The translations under genes were made by a program, and so were the position numbers. This document shows positions 1 through 7,606 of a stretch of DNA of 21,970 nucleotides, piece after piece; position 1 is the stretch's first letter, and every line of letters starts with the position of its first letter. This DNA is from Chloroflexota bacterium (GTDB lineage Bacteria; Chloroflexota; UBA4733): assembly GCA_023381895.1 (NCBI GenBank), contig JAMCTA010000144.1, forward strand, positions 1-21,970, read 5' to 3'. The notes beneath the pieces were generated by a model that saw only the letters and a list, made by a program, of their open reading frames with translations, was not told the origin of the DNA and did not search any database.

Positions 1-165
1 CTCTGGAACCGGTCCTCGTAACCGGTGGATCGCTTACCCTTGATCTTCCAGCGCGAGGTCTGGCTTGTCTGCACCTTGCCGTCAGTGCGGGAGGTCGTGG
101 CCCGGATGAAGGCACAGATCGATCCGCTGCTCCAGCAGGACGCCCGCGCAATGGCGCACGAGTGA
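1..165 (+). pseudogene. 3' end of an unidentified gene, probably frameshifted (LysR-like tail possible)
   Basis: The frame ending at the TGA at 163-165 is open only from base 22, because a TAA lies at 19-21. Its product ends PLIFQREVWLVCTLPSVREV and then ARMKAQIDPLLQQDARAMAHE. Before base 21 the third frame reads LEPVLV, and removing the single A at 21 would join LEPVLV to PVDRLPLIFQ. This suggests one inserted base in an older, longer gene. The joined tail loosely resembles the C-terminal end of a LysR substrate-binding domain, where a 'LV.VLP...P...WLV..DLR' pattern is common, but that is a weak visual resemblance. Alternatively it is the intact end of some other protein, or a short ORF from the GTG at 25. 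The start lies outside the window. Confidence 0.3.
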
Positions 166-185
166 ACGGAAGGTGAGGAGAGCCG

Positions 186-2564
186 GTGCAAGCAACGGAA
201 ACGACAGAGACAGCCCATCGAGAGACCGTCCACGTTGGGAGCGTTCCCGGCGATCGGTTCCACGTCAGCCCGGTCGTGGCCGTCGACCCAGACGGTGTGT
301 CCTGGGTGGCCTGGATCAAGACCGGACCCGACGGCGATCGCCTGTTGCTCAAGCGGGCCGGCGATCCAGAACCACGAGTGGTCACAACGGCGCGTTACGT
401 GCTGCGACCGGCCATCGCAGCGGACGCCGGCGGCATCTGGCTGAGCTGGCCGGAAGGCAGTGCGAACGGCTGGACGCTCAGTGCGGTGCGGATCGCTGGC
501 GGGGCCATCGGCCCGCGTCGCCCGCTCGTTGCTGATGCGGCGGCTCGCGCCGTCAACCCGGCGCTGACCGTGACGGGAGATGGCGCCGTCTGGGCGGTCT
601 GGGAAGAGCACCGTCCAGACGGCTGCCGGATCCGCCGCTGCCGGCTCGACGCGACCTCACCGGTGACCGCAGAGGTGGTGAGCGGTGAGCAGCAGTGGTG
701 CTACGACCCGACCATCGCCAGCGACACTGGCGGGCGGATGCAGATCGCCTGGACGGCCTTCGCGGATGGTGAGTACGTGATTCAGGGCTGCGCGGGACTG
801 GTCGATGGCCTGCTGGGGCCGGTCGAGCTGCTGGCCCGAGGCAGCGGCCCCTGCCAGTATCCAGCGCTGGCCACGGTGGACCAGACGGCCTGGCTGGCCT
901 ACGTCGCCTATCAAGCTGAGTGGGGACTGTTGTCCTGGCAGAGTTTCTCCTTCGTGCAGCACCCCCGGCGCCAGCGCCAGCTCGCCTCCTTCAGCAAGCA
1001 GCGCCTGGTGTACGTCGTGCAACTCGGTCAGGGAACCGGGGCCGTGCCGGAAGCGAAGGGCCTGCCGGAGTCCTTGCAACGGTCGGGGATCGTCGCACCG
1101 GCGCTAGGCGGCGCCCGCCCGGCCCTGGCCGCCGATGGCGCAGGGAATCTGCAGCTCTTCTGGTACCACTACGTCACTGGCAGCCGGCCCAGCGTGCATG
1201 CCGCACGACTGACCACCGCCGGCTGGCAGGAGGCGCCCGTCCTCCAGGAGAGCGCCGGCGACGCCGGGCCGCTCAGCGTGGCCCGGCTGCCGTCGGGAAG
1301 GTTGGCCGTGGCGCTCAGCCACGACCCGCGGGGCGCCGGTGGGTTTCAACGCGGCGCTTTCCAAGATCACCAGAGCGTCCTCAGCATCCGCTTGACACAA
1401 CTGCCGCTGGTGGACCAGCCGGTCAGCGCCACCACGATCCCCGTGCACGCCCTGCCGCCGCACACCTGGTACCGACCGTCCAGCCGCAACCCGGCGCCGC
1501 CGGTCTCGACGCTGACCGACGCGGGCACCACCTACCAACTGGTCTTCGGCAACCTGCACATCCACACCGACCGCTCCTCCTGCATGCGGGCGGCCGATGG
1601 CGAGCCGGAGTTGAACTGGCGCCACGCCCGCGAGGTGATGGGCGACGGCTTCGCCGCCGTCACCGACCACTGCTTCAACTCCGACGCCCTGGTCCAGCAG
1701 GAGAACCTGAAGTATTGTGCCCTCTACCACTGGCCTGGCCACTTCGTCACCATTCCCTCCTACGAATGGACCGGCTCGCACAGCGCGCAACTCTACGGGA
1801 AGGGACCTTTTGGACACCTCAACGTGCACTGGTTCGGCGAGGAGGGCGGGCCCACCGTCTATAGTCCCAGCGCGGCGGACAATCCGGGGAACACCTCGCC
1901 CGACCTCTGGGAACGGCTGCGCGGCCAGCCGGTGCTGACGCTGCCGCACCATCCGGCCAACCGGAACCATCCCTATCCCTGGGGCTACGTCGATCCTGAC
2001 CTGATGCCGGTCGTGGAGATCTTTCAGGACTATCGCGGCAGCGCCGAGTGGCGGGGCTGCCCCGGCTCGACGGGTTTCCCGGAAATCGAGGAGCCAGGCC
2101 ACTATGTGAACGACGCCCTGCACCGCGGACTACGCCTCGGCTTTATCGGCAGCGGCGACCACGTCGGCGTTGGTCAAACGGGCCTCTACGTCACGGCGCT
2201 GACGCGCGCGGCATTGTATGAGGCGCTGCAGGCCCGGCGCTGCTTCGGCACCTCGGGGCTGCAGTGCCTCCTGGACTTTCGGGTGAATGGGGTCTTGATG
2301 GGCGGCGCGGTCGAGAGCGCGGACGGCGAGGTGGTCGTGGTGGTTCGGGTGAGCGCGCCGGTCGCGGTGCAGCGCATCACGCTGGTGGTCAACGGACAGG
2401 AGGTGGCGGAGTACCAGGGGGATGGGCGGACGGCGGGGTGGCAGCTGCGCCTGAACGTGCGGCCACCCAGCGGGCTCACCGCTGCCTGGATCTATCCCCG
2501 CATTGCCTTTGAGAATGGTGAGCTGGCCTGGGCGAGCCCGGTCTGGGTGGCGTTGTCGGCGTAG
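186..2564 (+). CDS. Beta-propeller-like / PHP-type metallohydrolase fusion (CehA/McbA or DUF3604-like)
   Basis: The product has 792 residues. Residues 1 to about 430 hold repeated units of the type 'NPALTVTGDGAVWAVWEE' (also 'RPAIAADAGGIWLSWPE' and 'YDPTIASDTGGRMQIAWTA'), which look like blades of a beta-propeller or sialidase-like repeat. From about residue 450 a PHP-type metal site appears in order: LHIHTD (His458, His460), TDH (Asp494-His495), SYEW (Glu527), LPHHP (His588-His589) and GSGDH (Asp658-His659). PHP proteins are usually metal-dependent phosphoesterases or amidohydrolases. The part after residue 680 is a small beta domain of the kind that ends DUF3604 and CehA-type proteins. The GTG start at 186 follows GGTGAGGAG at 172-180. 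No signal peptide or membrane segment is visible, so it is probably cytoplasmic. Its substrate is unknown. The fold assignments are from motif memory, not a search. Confidence 0.85.
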   Translation: MQATETTETAHRETVHVGSVPGDRFHVSPVVAVDPDGVSWVAWIKTGPDGDRLLLKRAGDPEPRVVTTARYVLRPAIAADAGGIWLSWPEGSANGWTLSAVRIAGGAIGPRRPLVADAAARAVNPALTVTGDGAVWAVWEEHRPDGCRIRRCRLDATSPVTAEVVSGEQQWCYDPTIASDTGGRMQIAWTAFADGEYVIQGCAGLVDGLLGPVELLARGSGPCQYPALATVDQTAWLAYVAYQAEWGLLSWQSFSFVQHPRRQRQLASFSKQRLVYVVQLGQGTGAVPEAKGLPESLQRSGIVAPALGGARPALAADGAGNLQLFWYHYVTGSRPSVHAARLTTAGWQEAPVLQESAGDAGPLSVARLPSGRLAVALSHDPRGAGGFQRGAFQDHQSVLSIRLTQLPLVDQPVSATTIPVHALPPHTWYRPSSRNPAPPVSTLTDAGTTYQLVFGNLHIHTDRSSCMRAADGEPELNWRHAREVMGDGFAAVTDHCFNSDALVQQENLKYCALYHWPGHFVTIPSYEWTGSHSAQLYGKGPFGHLNVHWFGEEGGPTVYSPSAADNPGNTSPDLWERLRGQPVLTLPHHPANRNHPYPWGYVDPDLMPVVEIFQDYRGSAEWRGCPGSTGFPEIEEPGHYVNDALHRGLRLGFIGSGDHVGVGQTGLYVTALTRAALYEALQARRCFGTSGLQCLLDFRVNGVLMGGAVESADGEVVVVVRVSAPVAVQRITLVVNGQEVAEYQGDGRTAGWQLRLNVRPPSGLTAAWIYPRIAFENGELAWASPVWVALSA

Positions 2565-2861
2565 CGTGTTCAGTGTCAACGAGATTTGCCGGCATCTCGC
2601 CTCATAGAAGAATCTCACCCGCGCAGGTCATTGCCCCACCTGGCCACGCAAGATACAGCCGGGGTTATGATGGAACTGCTACGGGGGATCCATCATTGGC
2701 TTACGCTGGACGAGACCGAACTGTCACGTCCGTGGCGTGCCCGATAGCTCCCGCTCTTTTCCAACAAGCAACCGTCGGCCACGGTTCATAGGGATGCTAT
2801 CACATACAGTATCTAGCGTGACTGTGTGGGGCGAGAGGATTGGAGCGGTTTAGGAGACACG
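2565..2861. other. Non-coding gap between the PHP gene and the sugar cluster
   Basis: This stretch of 297 bases holds the hairpin at 2580-2599 and otherwise no convincing gene. A short ORF at 2573-2791 has no ribosome binding site and no recognisable protein pattern. The last 70 bases are more AT-rich (around GCTATCACATACAGTATC at 2796-2813) and probably hold the promoter of the downstream dehydrogenase, but no clear -35/-10 pair could be picked. Confidence 0.5.
2580..2599 (+). terminator. Possible weak terminator hairpin after the PHP gene
   Basis: CGAGAT at 2580-2585 and ATCTCG at 2594-2599 form a perfect 6-bp stem with an 8-base loop, 15 bases after the PHP gene's stop codon. No T-run follows, so intrinsic termination would be weak. 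It may simply protect the 3' end of the message. Confidence 0.3.
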
Positions 2862-3923
2862 ATGGGAGTACCTATTCTTGGTTTTGTCGGAACGGGCATG
2901 ATGGGGCAAACTGCCCATCTAGCCAATTACGCCCGCTTGCGCGATGTCGGCAAGTGCGAGATCGCCGGAGTGGTGGACCTCAAACGCCGCTTAGCGGAAG
3001 CGGTGGCGACCGCCTACCGCATTCCCCAAGTGTATGGGGACGTCGAGGAGCTCCTCGCCGACTCTCGCATCCAGGCCGTGATCTGCGTGCAGCAGTGGCC
3101 CAACAACTACCGCCTCGTGAAGGAGATCCTGCGAGCAGGCAAGTCGGTGTTGACGGAAAAGCCGATGGTAGGCCGTCTGGATGAGGCCCAGGAACTCGCT
3201 GCCTTGGCCCGCCAGCGCGGCCTCCTCTACGCCGTCGGGTTCATGAAGCGCTACGATACGGGAGTGGAGCTGGCGAAGCAGCTCATCGATCAGTTCCGCC
3301 AGAGCGGTGAGCTCGGGCCGCTTCACGCCATCGACGCTCTGTGCAACGGTGGCGACTGGCGACACAATGAGGGCGGCCACATCGTAGTGGATGACCCAAC
3401 GCCGGTACCACCGCCCGTGCCGGTCTACCCAGACGGCTGCCGGTCGCCGCGGCAACGCGAGGCTTATGGCTATCTGGTCAACATCTTCTCCCACAACATC
3501 AACCTCTGTCACCATCTCCTTGGTGCGGAGCTAGAGCCGCATTCGGCCTGTTTCAAGGGCCGGTTGGCGCTGGTCGCAACTGCACGGTGCGGCGATGTGC
3601 TCGCCACGGTGCGCGGTGCGTCGAGTGCCGCCCACGAATGGCGCGAATGGACCACGCTGACCTTCGCGCGCGGTGAGCTCCGAATCAAGACGCCCACCCC
3701 GTTGAACCGGCAGCGGGTGGCAGAGGTAACGCTGCTGCGTGAGCGTGATGGACGCTTCGAGACGGCCCGCTACCACGCGCCGGTGTCCTGGTCCTTTTAC
3801 CGGCAGGCGGAGGGCTTCCTCCGGGCGCTCAGTGGGGAAGAACCGCTCAGGGCACCAGCGGAGACCTGTGTCTGGGATGTCCGCGTGATGGAGCGCCTGA
3901 TCGAGATTGGGGAAGTGCGTTAG
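2862..3923 (+). CDS. Gfo/Idh/MocA-family NAD(P)-dependent oxidoreductase (first copy)
   Basis: This 353-residue protein starts at the ATG at 2862, five bases after TAGGAG (2851-2856). An upstream in-frame GTG at 2826 has no such site. Residues 5-15 (ILGFVGTGMMG) are the Rossmann nucleotide-binding turn. Glu99-Lys100-Pro101 is the family's EKP signature, whose lysine normally takes part in catalysis. FSHNINLCHH around His211 to His218 occupies the place of the family's active-site histidine helix. Members oxidise or reduce sugars, polyols and keto-sugars with NAD(P). The gene is two bases upstream of a sugar isomerase/epimerase gene and heads the catabolic cluster. The substrate cannot be named. 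An unusual proline-rich stretch (PTPVPPPVPVYP) lies near residue 185. Confidence 0.9.
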   Translation: MGVPILGFVGTGMMGQTAHLANYARLRDVGKCEIAGVVDLKRRLAEAVATAYRIPQVYGDVEELLADSRIQAVICVQQWPNNYRLVKEILRAGKSVLTEKPMVGRLDEAQELAALARQRGLLYAVGFMKRYDTGVELAKQLIDQFRQSGELGPLHAIDALCNGGDWRHNEGGHIVVDDPTPVPPPVPVYPDGCRSPRQREAYGYLVNIFSHNINLCHHLLGAELEPHSACFKGRLALVATARCGDVLATVRGASSAAHEWREWTTLTFARGELRIKTPTPLNRQRVAEVTLLRERDGRFETARYHAPVSWSFYRQAEGFLRALSGEEPLRAPAETCVWDVRVMERLIEIGEVR

Positions 3924-3925
3924 CG

Positions 3926-4744
3926 ATGAAGGTAACCCAGCTCGCCATCAACTCGGTCTCTACGCGGCAGCAGACGTTGGAGGAGGCGCTCGACGCCTAT
4001 GCTGCGGCCGGCTTTCAGAAGGTGGAGTTCAAGCTCAACCAGCTCAAAGACTGGCTAGCACAAGGCCATACCATCGCTGAGGCACGGGCGTTGCTCGGCC
4101 GGCGTGGCTTTCGTTGCATCGGCGGGTTCGAGGCGCAGGTGGAATGCTTTACGTCGCCGGATGCACAGCGCGCCAATCACGACAGGCACCGCGAGAATGC
4201 GGCGCTCATCCACGCGCTTGGCGGCGGAATTCTCGTCGTTGGTACTGATGGCCCTCCGGAGCGTTCACCGGAAACGCTTGCTACTATTGCCCGTGTGCTT
4301 GCTCGACTGGTAGCTACACTTGAGAGATTCGACGTCGTCATTGCGCTCGAGTTCAACTGGTCGCCGGTGGTTAAGAGCCTGCAGAGCGCCGTACGGATCG
4401 TAGAACAGGTGCAGCATCCCCAACTTGGTGTGTTGTTCGACGCGGCGCACTATTACACGACGCCCACCAAGTCCGAGCACCTCACACCGGATACCGTGCG
4501 CTGGATCAAGCACGTCCACCTCAACGACATGCGCGACAAGCCGGCTGATTTCAGCAACTGCAACACCGATCGTGTCCTGCCGGGCCAGGGGATTCTCGAT
4601 CTGCCGGCGCTGATCTCGACGCTGGAACAGCACGGCTATAGCAGCTGGTACTCCATTGAGATGTTCAACGAGACACTGTGGCAGATGTCTGCAGATGAGG
4701 CCGCTCGTGCCTGCTTTCAGAGCCTTTTACCATTATGTGACTGA
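3926..4744 (+). CDS. Sugar phosphate isomerase/epimerase-like TIM-barrel protein
   Basis: The product has 272 residues, the usual size for the xylose isomerase-like (AP endonuclease 2) TIM-barrel family. Candidate metal ligands fall in the expected order: Glu142 in IALEFNW, Asp172 and His175 in LFDAAHYY, His196 and His198 in KHVHLND, and Glu245 in YSIEMF. These enzymes epimerise or isomerise sugars. Some relatives act on 3-keto-glycosides made by Gfo/Idh/MocA partners. The ATG at 3926 begins two bases after the stop of the dehydrogenase, so the two are almost certainly co-transcribed and coupled in translation. The exact reaction is unknown. Confidence 0.88.
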   Translation: MKVTQLAINSVSTRQQTLEEALDAYAAAGFQKVEFKLNQLKDWLAQGHTIAEARALLGRRGFRCIGGFEAQVECFTSPDAQRANHDRHRENAALIHALGGGILVVGTDGPPERSPETLATIARVLARLVATLERFDVVIALEFNWSPVVKSLQSAVRIVEQVQHPQLGVLFDAAHYYTTPTKSEHLTPDTVRWIKHVHLNDMRDKPADFSNCNTDRVLPGQGILDLPALISTLEQHGYSSWYSIEMFNETLWQMSADEAARACFQSLLPLCD

Positions 4745-4974
4745 GCCCATAACATCAAGGGGGCGCCTCGATGAACCGTGCCACGCCGCCTTGATCTGCT
4801 CGCGGGCAAGGAAAGACCGGAAGCGCAAGCGAACTTTGCCTACAAGACCAGCGCCACCCAGACGCTCTTCCTGGGCACACCGTCCAGTCGCCGCGACACG
4901 GTGGCCGCTGTGGCATCGTGCTCGATGAGGGTGTGCTGTTCTGCATGAACGAGGTCGGCTTCACCGGCGCCAGG
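4745..4974. other. Remnant region beside the transposase fragment
   Basis: No convincing gene is present. A plus-strand frame without a start (about 4775-4950) reads LDLLAGKERPEAQANFAYKT and then SATQTLFLGTPSSRRDTVAA before ending. It looks protein-like but was not recognised. It may be a piece of a decayed mobile element or of a gene interrupted by it. Confidence 0.35.
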
Positions 4975-5169
4975 CGTCCGCCAGTGGCTCAAGAGTTCCG
5001 TCTCCATGTTCCACCCCCGGCACTCCCCCACCAGCGCCAGCATCAGCAACGCGCTGTCCGAGCAGTCCGGTGCTGGGCCGGGACGGCGAATCCACGGGGC
5101 GATGCGCTGCCACAGTTCATCCACCACGATGTAGGTCCACAGGCAGAAATCGTCGAAGTTGTCTATCAT
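4975..5169 (-). pseudogene. IS982-family transposase, 5' fragment
   Basis: Reading on the minus strand from the ATG at 5169, about 65 codons give MIDNFDDFCLWTYIVVDELW, then QRIAPWIRRPGPAPDCSDSA and GECRGWNMETELLSHWR. This matches the N-terminal part of IS982-type DDE transposases as I remember them: PGPxPxCSDSELL, then GECRGWxxETELLSxW. After HWR the homology stops. The frame continues to about 4840 with an unrelated sequence, and the segment normally following ('HRDLFPHxPSQSRFNRR') and the catalytic acidic residues are absent. A complete transposase has about 270-300 residues, so this is a dead remnant. It lies antisense between two sugar-cluster genes. Confidence 0.7.
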
Positions 5170-5243
5170 GCATGCGGGCGCACCCCCGTCACGGTTCAAC
5201 TAGCATAAGGTCCGAGTAGAGAGTATCCACTCACGTGCCTGCG

Positions 5244-5261
5244 GCGGACGGCACCGTCCGC
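5244..5261 (+). promoter_or_regulatory. Perfect palindrome just ahead of the DUF6807 ribosome binding site
   Basis: GCGGACGG at 5244-5251 and CCGTCCGC at 5254-5261 are exact inverted copies separated by CA. The element sits six bases before the GGGGAGG ribosome binding site of the next gene. It could be a repressor operator of LacI type or an RNA hairpin that affects translation. Neither can be decided from sequence. Confidence 0.45.
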
Positions 5262-5277
5262 TACCTGGGGAGGTCTC

Positions 5278-6162
5278 ATGGAAGCAACACTTGATGTTGG
5301 GCGGCAGCTCGCCATCCGGCACGCGGGGCACCTGCTCGCCATCTACCATTTTGGCGCTGAGGACGCCAAACCCTTTTTCCACCCGGTAACCCTAGGTAAC
5401 GGCAATGCATCATCGCTCACCCTGGCCTCACCGCACGACCATCTCCACCACCGTGGCCTCTGGTTTTGCTGGAAGTTCGTCAATGGCCAGAACTTCTGGG
5501 AGGAGCAACCAGTCCGCCACCTGGTGCGGACGCGACGGCTTGAGGTGGAGCTGACCACCGCGGAACAAGTGCGCTGGACCGCAGAACTCGACTGGCAGCT
5601 CGCAACGGGGGAAACGGTGCTGCGTGAGCAGCGCGTGCTGACAGTGCGCCAGCCTTGGGGTGGACCGAGCCGGCATCGCTACGCCATTGACTTCGACCTC
5701 ACCTTCCGCCCGGTCTTGCCGGAAATCCACCTAGCACTGCTCACAGTGCAGGAGCAATCCTGGGGCGGCTATGCCGGACTGGGCTACCGGCCAGCACGGG
5801 GCATGGACGTCAAGGGGCAGCTGCTCACGTCTAATGGGCCGGCCACTAGTGCCGACAAGGGTGTGCCCGCGCGGTGGGCCGACTATTCCGGCGGCCTGAA
5901 CGGCTCGCCGCAGGTCGGCGGCATCGCCATCTTTGATCATCCCGAGAATGTGCGGCACCCACCGCCGTTCTTCGTGCTCAGCCCTCCCGCATTTGGGTTC
6001 TTGAACCCGTCGCCGCTCTTCCATGACGGGCTCCGGCTCCTTGACGGCGAAGTGCTGCGCTTGCGGTACCGAGCGCTGGTTCACGCGGGACTGGGAGAGC
6101 GCGAAGACCTCGATACCGAGTTCCGCTCCTGGAGTGCGGGGGAGGAAGAAGGAGTGAGATGA
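5278..6162 (+). CDS. DUF6807 (PmoA-like) family protein
   Basis: The product has 294 residues. The core motif SPHDHLHHRGLWF (residues 51-63), followed by VNGQNFWEE (68-76), is the signature I associate with the family once annotated 'methane oxygenase PmoA' and now called DUF6807. Despite that old name it is not a methane monooxygenase subunit. No membrane segment is visible. The ATG at 5278 follows GGGGAGG (5267-5273). The stop codon overlaps the start of the next oxidoreductase gene in an ATGA arrangement. Genes of this family often lie beside Gfo/Idh/MocA and sugar isomerase genes, which suggests a role in carbohydrate breakdown. The activity is not known to me. Confidence 0.82.
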   Translation: MEATLDVGRQLAIRHAGHLLAIYHFGAEDAKPFFHPVTLGNGNASSLTLASPHDHLHHRGLWFCWKFVNGQNFWEEQPVRHLVRTRRLEVELTTAEQVRWTAELDWQLATGETVLREQRVLTVRQPWGGPSRHRYAIDFDLTFRPVLPEIHLALLTVQEQSWGGYAGLGYRPARGMDVKGQLLTSNGPATSADKGVPARWADYSGGLNGSPQVGGIAIFDHPENVRHPPPFFVLSPPAFGFLNPSPLFHDGLRLLDGEVLRLRYRALVHAGLGEREDLDTEFRSWSAGEEEGVR

Positions 6163-7258
6163 TGGTTTCCGGCAAGGCGCTGCGTATCGGGTTGGTCGGC
6201 TGCGGCGGCATCTCCAATGCCCACGCCCGCGGGTACAGGACGCTGGGTCCGGAGGTGGCCCGTGTGATCGCCACAGCCGACGTTTCGTTGGAGCTGGCGC
6301 AACGGCGCGCGCAGGAGCTCGAAGCATCCCAGGCGTCGGACGACTATCACGCCGTGTTGAACAGCAAGGATGTCGAGGCAGTTGACATCTGCCTGCCGCA
6401 CCACCTGCACGCCGAGGTGGCGATCGCCGCCGCGGAGGCCGGCAAGCACGTCCTCGTGGAGAAGCCCATGGCCTGCTCTATGGAACAGTGTCAGGCCATG
6501 GTCACGGCAGCCGAGCGAGCTGATGTCATCCTGATGGTCGCCCAAGTGCAACGCTACATGCCTCCTATCGAGGGGTGCGGCAGGTGGTCGAGTCGGGGGA
6601 GTTGGGACCCATTCGGGCGGTACGCTTCGACGCTATGCAGAACTTACCCGGGAGTCTGCCTGCCAACCACTGGCTGTTCGATGGGAAGCTTGCCGGTGGC
6701 GGGGTCGTTATCTCGGTTTCCGTCCACCGGATCGACCTCGTTCGTTACTTCGTCGGGGACGTACGCCGGGTCGCGGCCGTCTGTCGCCCTGGTGGCCCGC
6801 CATACAAGCATGACGCCGAAGACTACGCGAGCGTGATCCTGGAATTCGAAAATGGCGCTATCGGTGAGCATTTCGCTACCTACAGCGGGTTCCGCATGCC
6901 CTACTCCGAATCGTTCATGCTCTTTGGAGATGATGGTGCGATCCACGCCGTCCCAGAGCGCGGACAGAGCATGGGCCCCGCCTATTACGCGACGCGTTTC
7001 CACGATGGGGCGCTCCGGGAAGCGAAGGGTGGAGCGCGGGCTTATGCCGGTTTTCTGCCCGTCGAACCAGACCGCCGCAACTTGCCCACGGATGACGGGT
7101 TCACCAATGAGATTGCCCACTTCGCCGCGTGCTGCCGCAGCGGTGAGGCTCCCCTCTCCAGTGGCCACGATAACCTGGGGACGATGGCGGTCATCTTCGG
7201 CATCTACGCCTCAGCGCGGCAGGGCGGCAACCCGGTGGAACTGGCGAAGCTGCGCTAG
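6159..7258 (+). pseudogene. Gfo/Idh/MocA-family oxidoreductase split by a frameshift
   Basis: Two overlapping frames together make one ordinary oxidoreductase. The first, from the ATG at 6159 (behind GGAGGAAGAAGGAG at 6141-6154), gives LRIGLVGCGGISNAHARGY, the Rossmann motif. It then gives VLVEKPMA with Glu101-Lys102-Pro103, and runs sensibly to QVQRYMPP. There it goes out of frame and drifts on to 6836. The second frame, open from about 6567, resumes as YRGVRQVVESGELGPIRAVR and ends at 7258 after GGGVVISVSVHRIDLVRYF, which carries the usual active-site histidine. One base missing near 6560-6568 explains the split. A GTG at 6575 could restart translation but would give a protein without its nucleotide-binding domain. 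A sequencing error is also possible. No slippery heptamer is visible. Confidence 0.85.
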
Positions 7259-7307
7259 TAGTCCGTTACGCCTCTTCTGGCTGGTACTCGCAGGCCGTCC
7301 AAAGGAG

Positions 7308-7336
7308 ATCCCTCGCCCGCCACGCGGGAGAGGGAT
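7308..7336. repeat. GC-rich imperfect palindrome, probably a dispersed intergenic repeat
   Basis: ATCCCTCGCCCGC at 7308-7320 pairs with GCGGGAGAGGGAT at 7324-7336 with one mismatch and a 3-base loop. The flanking text (GGAGGCAGGGTGAGG at 7341-7355) continues the pattern of a family of intergenic palindromes seen in many GC-rich genomes. It lies about 50 bases after the broken oxidoreductase gene and could act as a terminator or mRNA stabiliser, but has no T-run. Confidence 0.4.
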
Positions 7337-7507
7337 GCCGGAGGCAGGGTGAGGAACCGTCAGGCACCAGTCAAATCACGGGTAACGCGCTTCTAGGAAC
7401 CATTCAGGCAGGTCTGGTGAAGCAGCGAGTCGCCGATTTAGATGGTGCGATCGCTCCCCTCGACCAGCCTTGAAGTCGACCACCCCACGATGCTGATTCG
7501 GTCCTTC

Positions 7508-7536
7508 TCGACACCCTGCCTGTTTCTGTCTATACT
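7508..7536 (+). promoter_or_regulatory. Sigma-70-type promoter of the TetR/exporter operon
   Basis: TCGACA at 7508-7513 (five of six matches to TTGACA), a 17-base spacer and TATACT at 7531-7536 (five of six matches to TATAAT) make a good housekeeping promoter. The operator starts at the next base, so a bound repressor would cover the transcription start. Confidence 0.65.
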
Positions 7537-7562
7537 ATGACTAGTATTGTTAATTTAGTCAT
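7537..7562. promoter_or_regulatory. Probable TetR operator: 7-bp inverted repeat with 12-bp spacer
   Basis: ATGACTA at 7537-7543 and TAGTCAT at 7556-7562 are exact inverted copies around an AT-rich centre. The site directly follows the -10 box and lies 45 bases before the TetR start, the usual place for autorepression. The right arm also begins a run of three 8-base direct repeats, TTAGTCAT, TTGGTCAT and CCGGTCAC (7555-7578), which may extend the binding site. Confidence 0.6.
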
Positions 7563-7606
7563 TTGGTCATCCGGTCACAGTAAGCACGAGCAGAACGAGG
7601 ACACGT

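Noticed and set aside
920..1864. Plus-strand frame of 314 codons rich in Arg, Pro and Gly
   Set aside because: It overlaps the PHP gene in another frame and has the composition of an out-of-frame translation.
1104..2123. Long minus-strand open frame of 339 codons
   Set aside because: It lies wholly inside the PHP gene on the opposite strand and its product has the Arg/Gly/Val-rich look of a GC-rich shadow frame.
5278..6162. Methane monooxygenase subunit PmoA
   Set aside because: The name comes from an old family label. The protein is soluble-looking, lacks membrane helices, and has no pmoB or pmoC neighbour.
6560..6580. Programmed -1 frameshift to make a full oxidoreductase
   Set aside because: No X-XXY-YYZ slippery heptamer or downstream stem is visible, and the family does not use recoding. 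A simple deletion or sequencing error is more likely.
7555..7578. Short tandem octamers considered as a CRISPR-like array or microsatellite
   Set aside because: There are only three imperfect 8-base units with no spacers, placed exactly at an operator.
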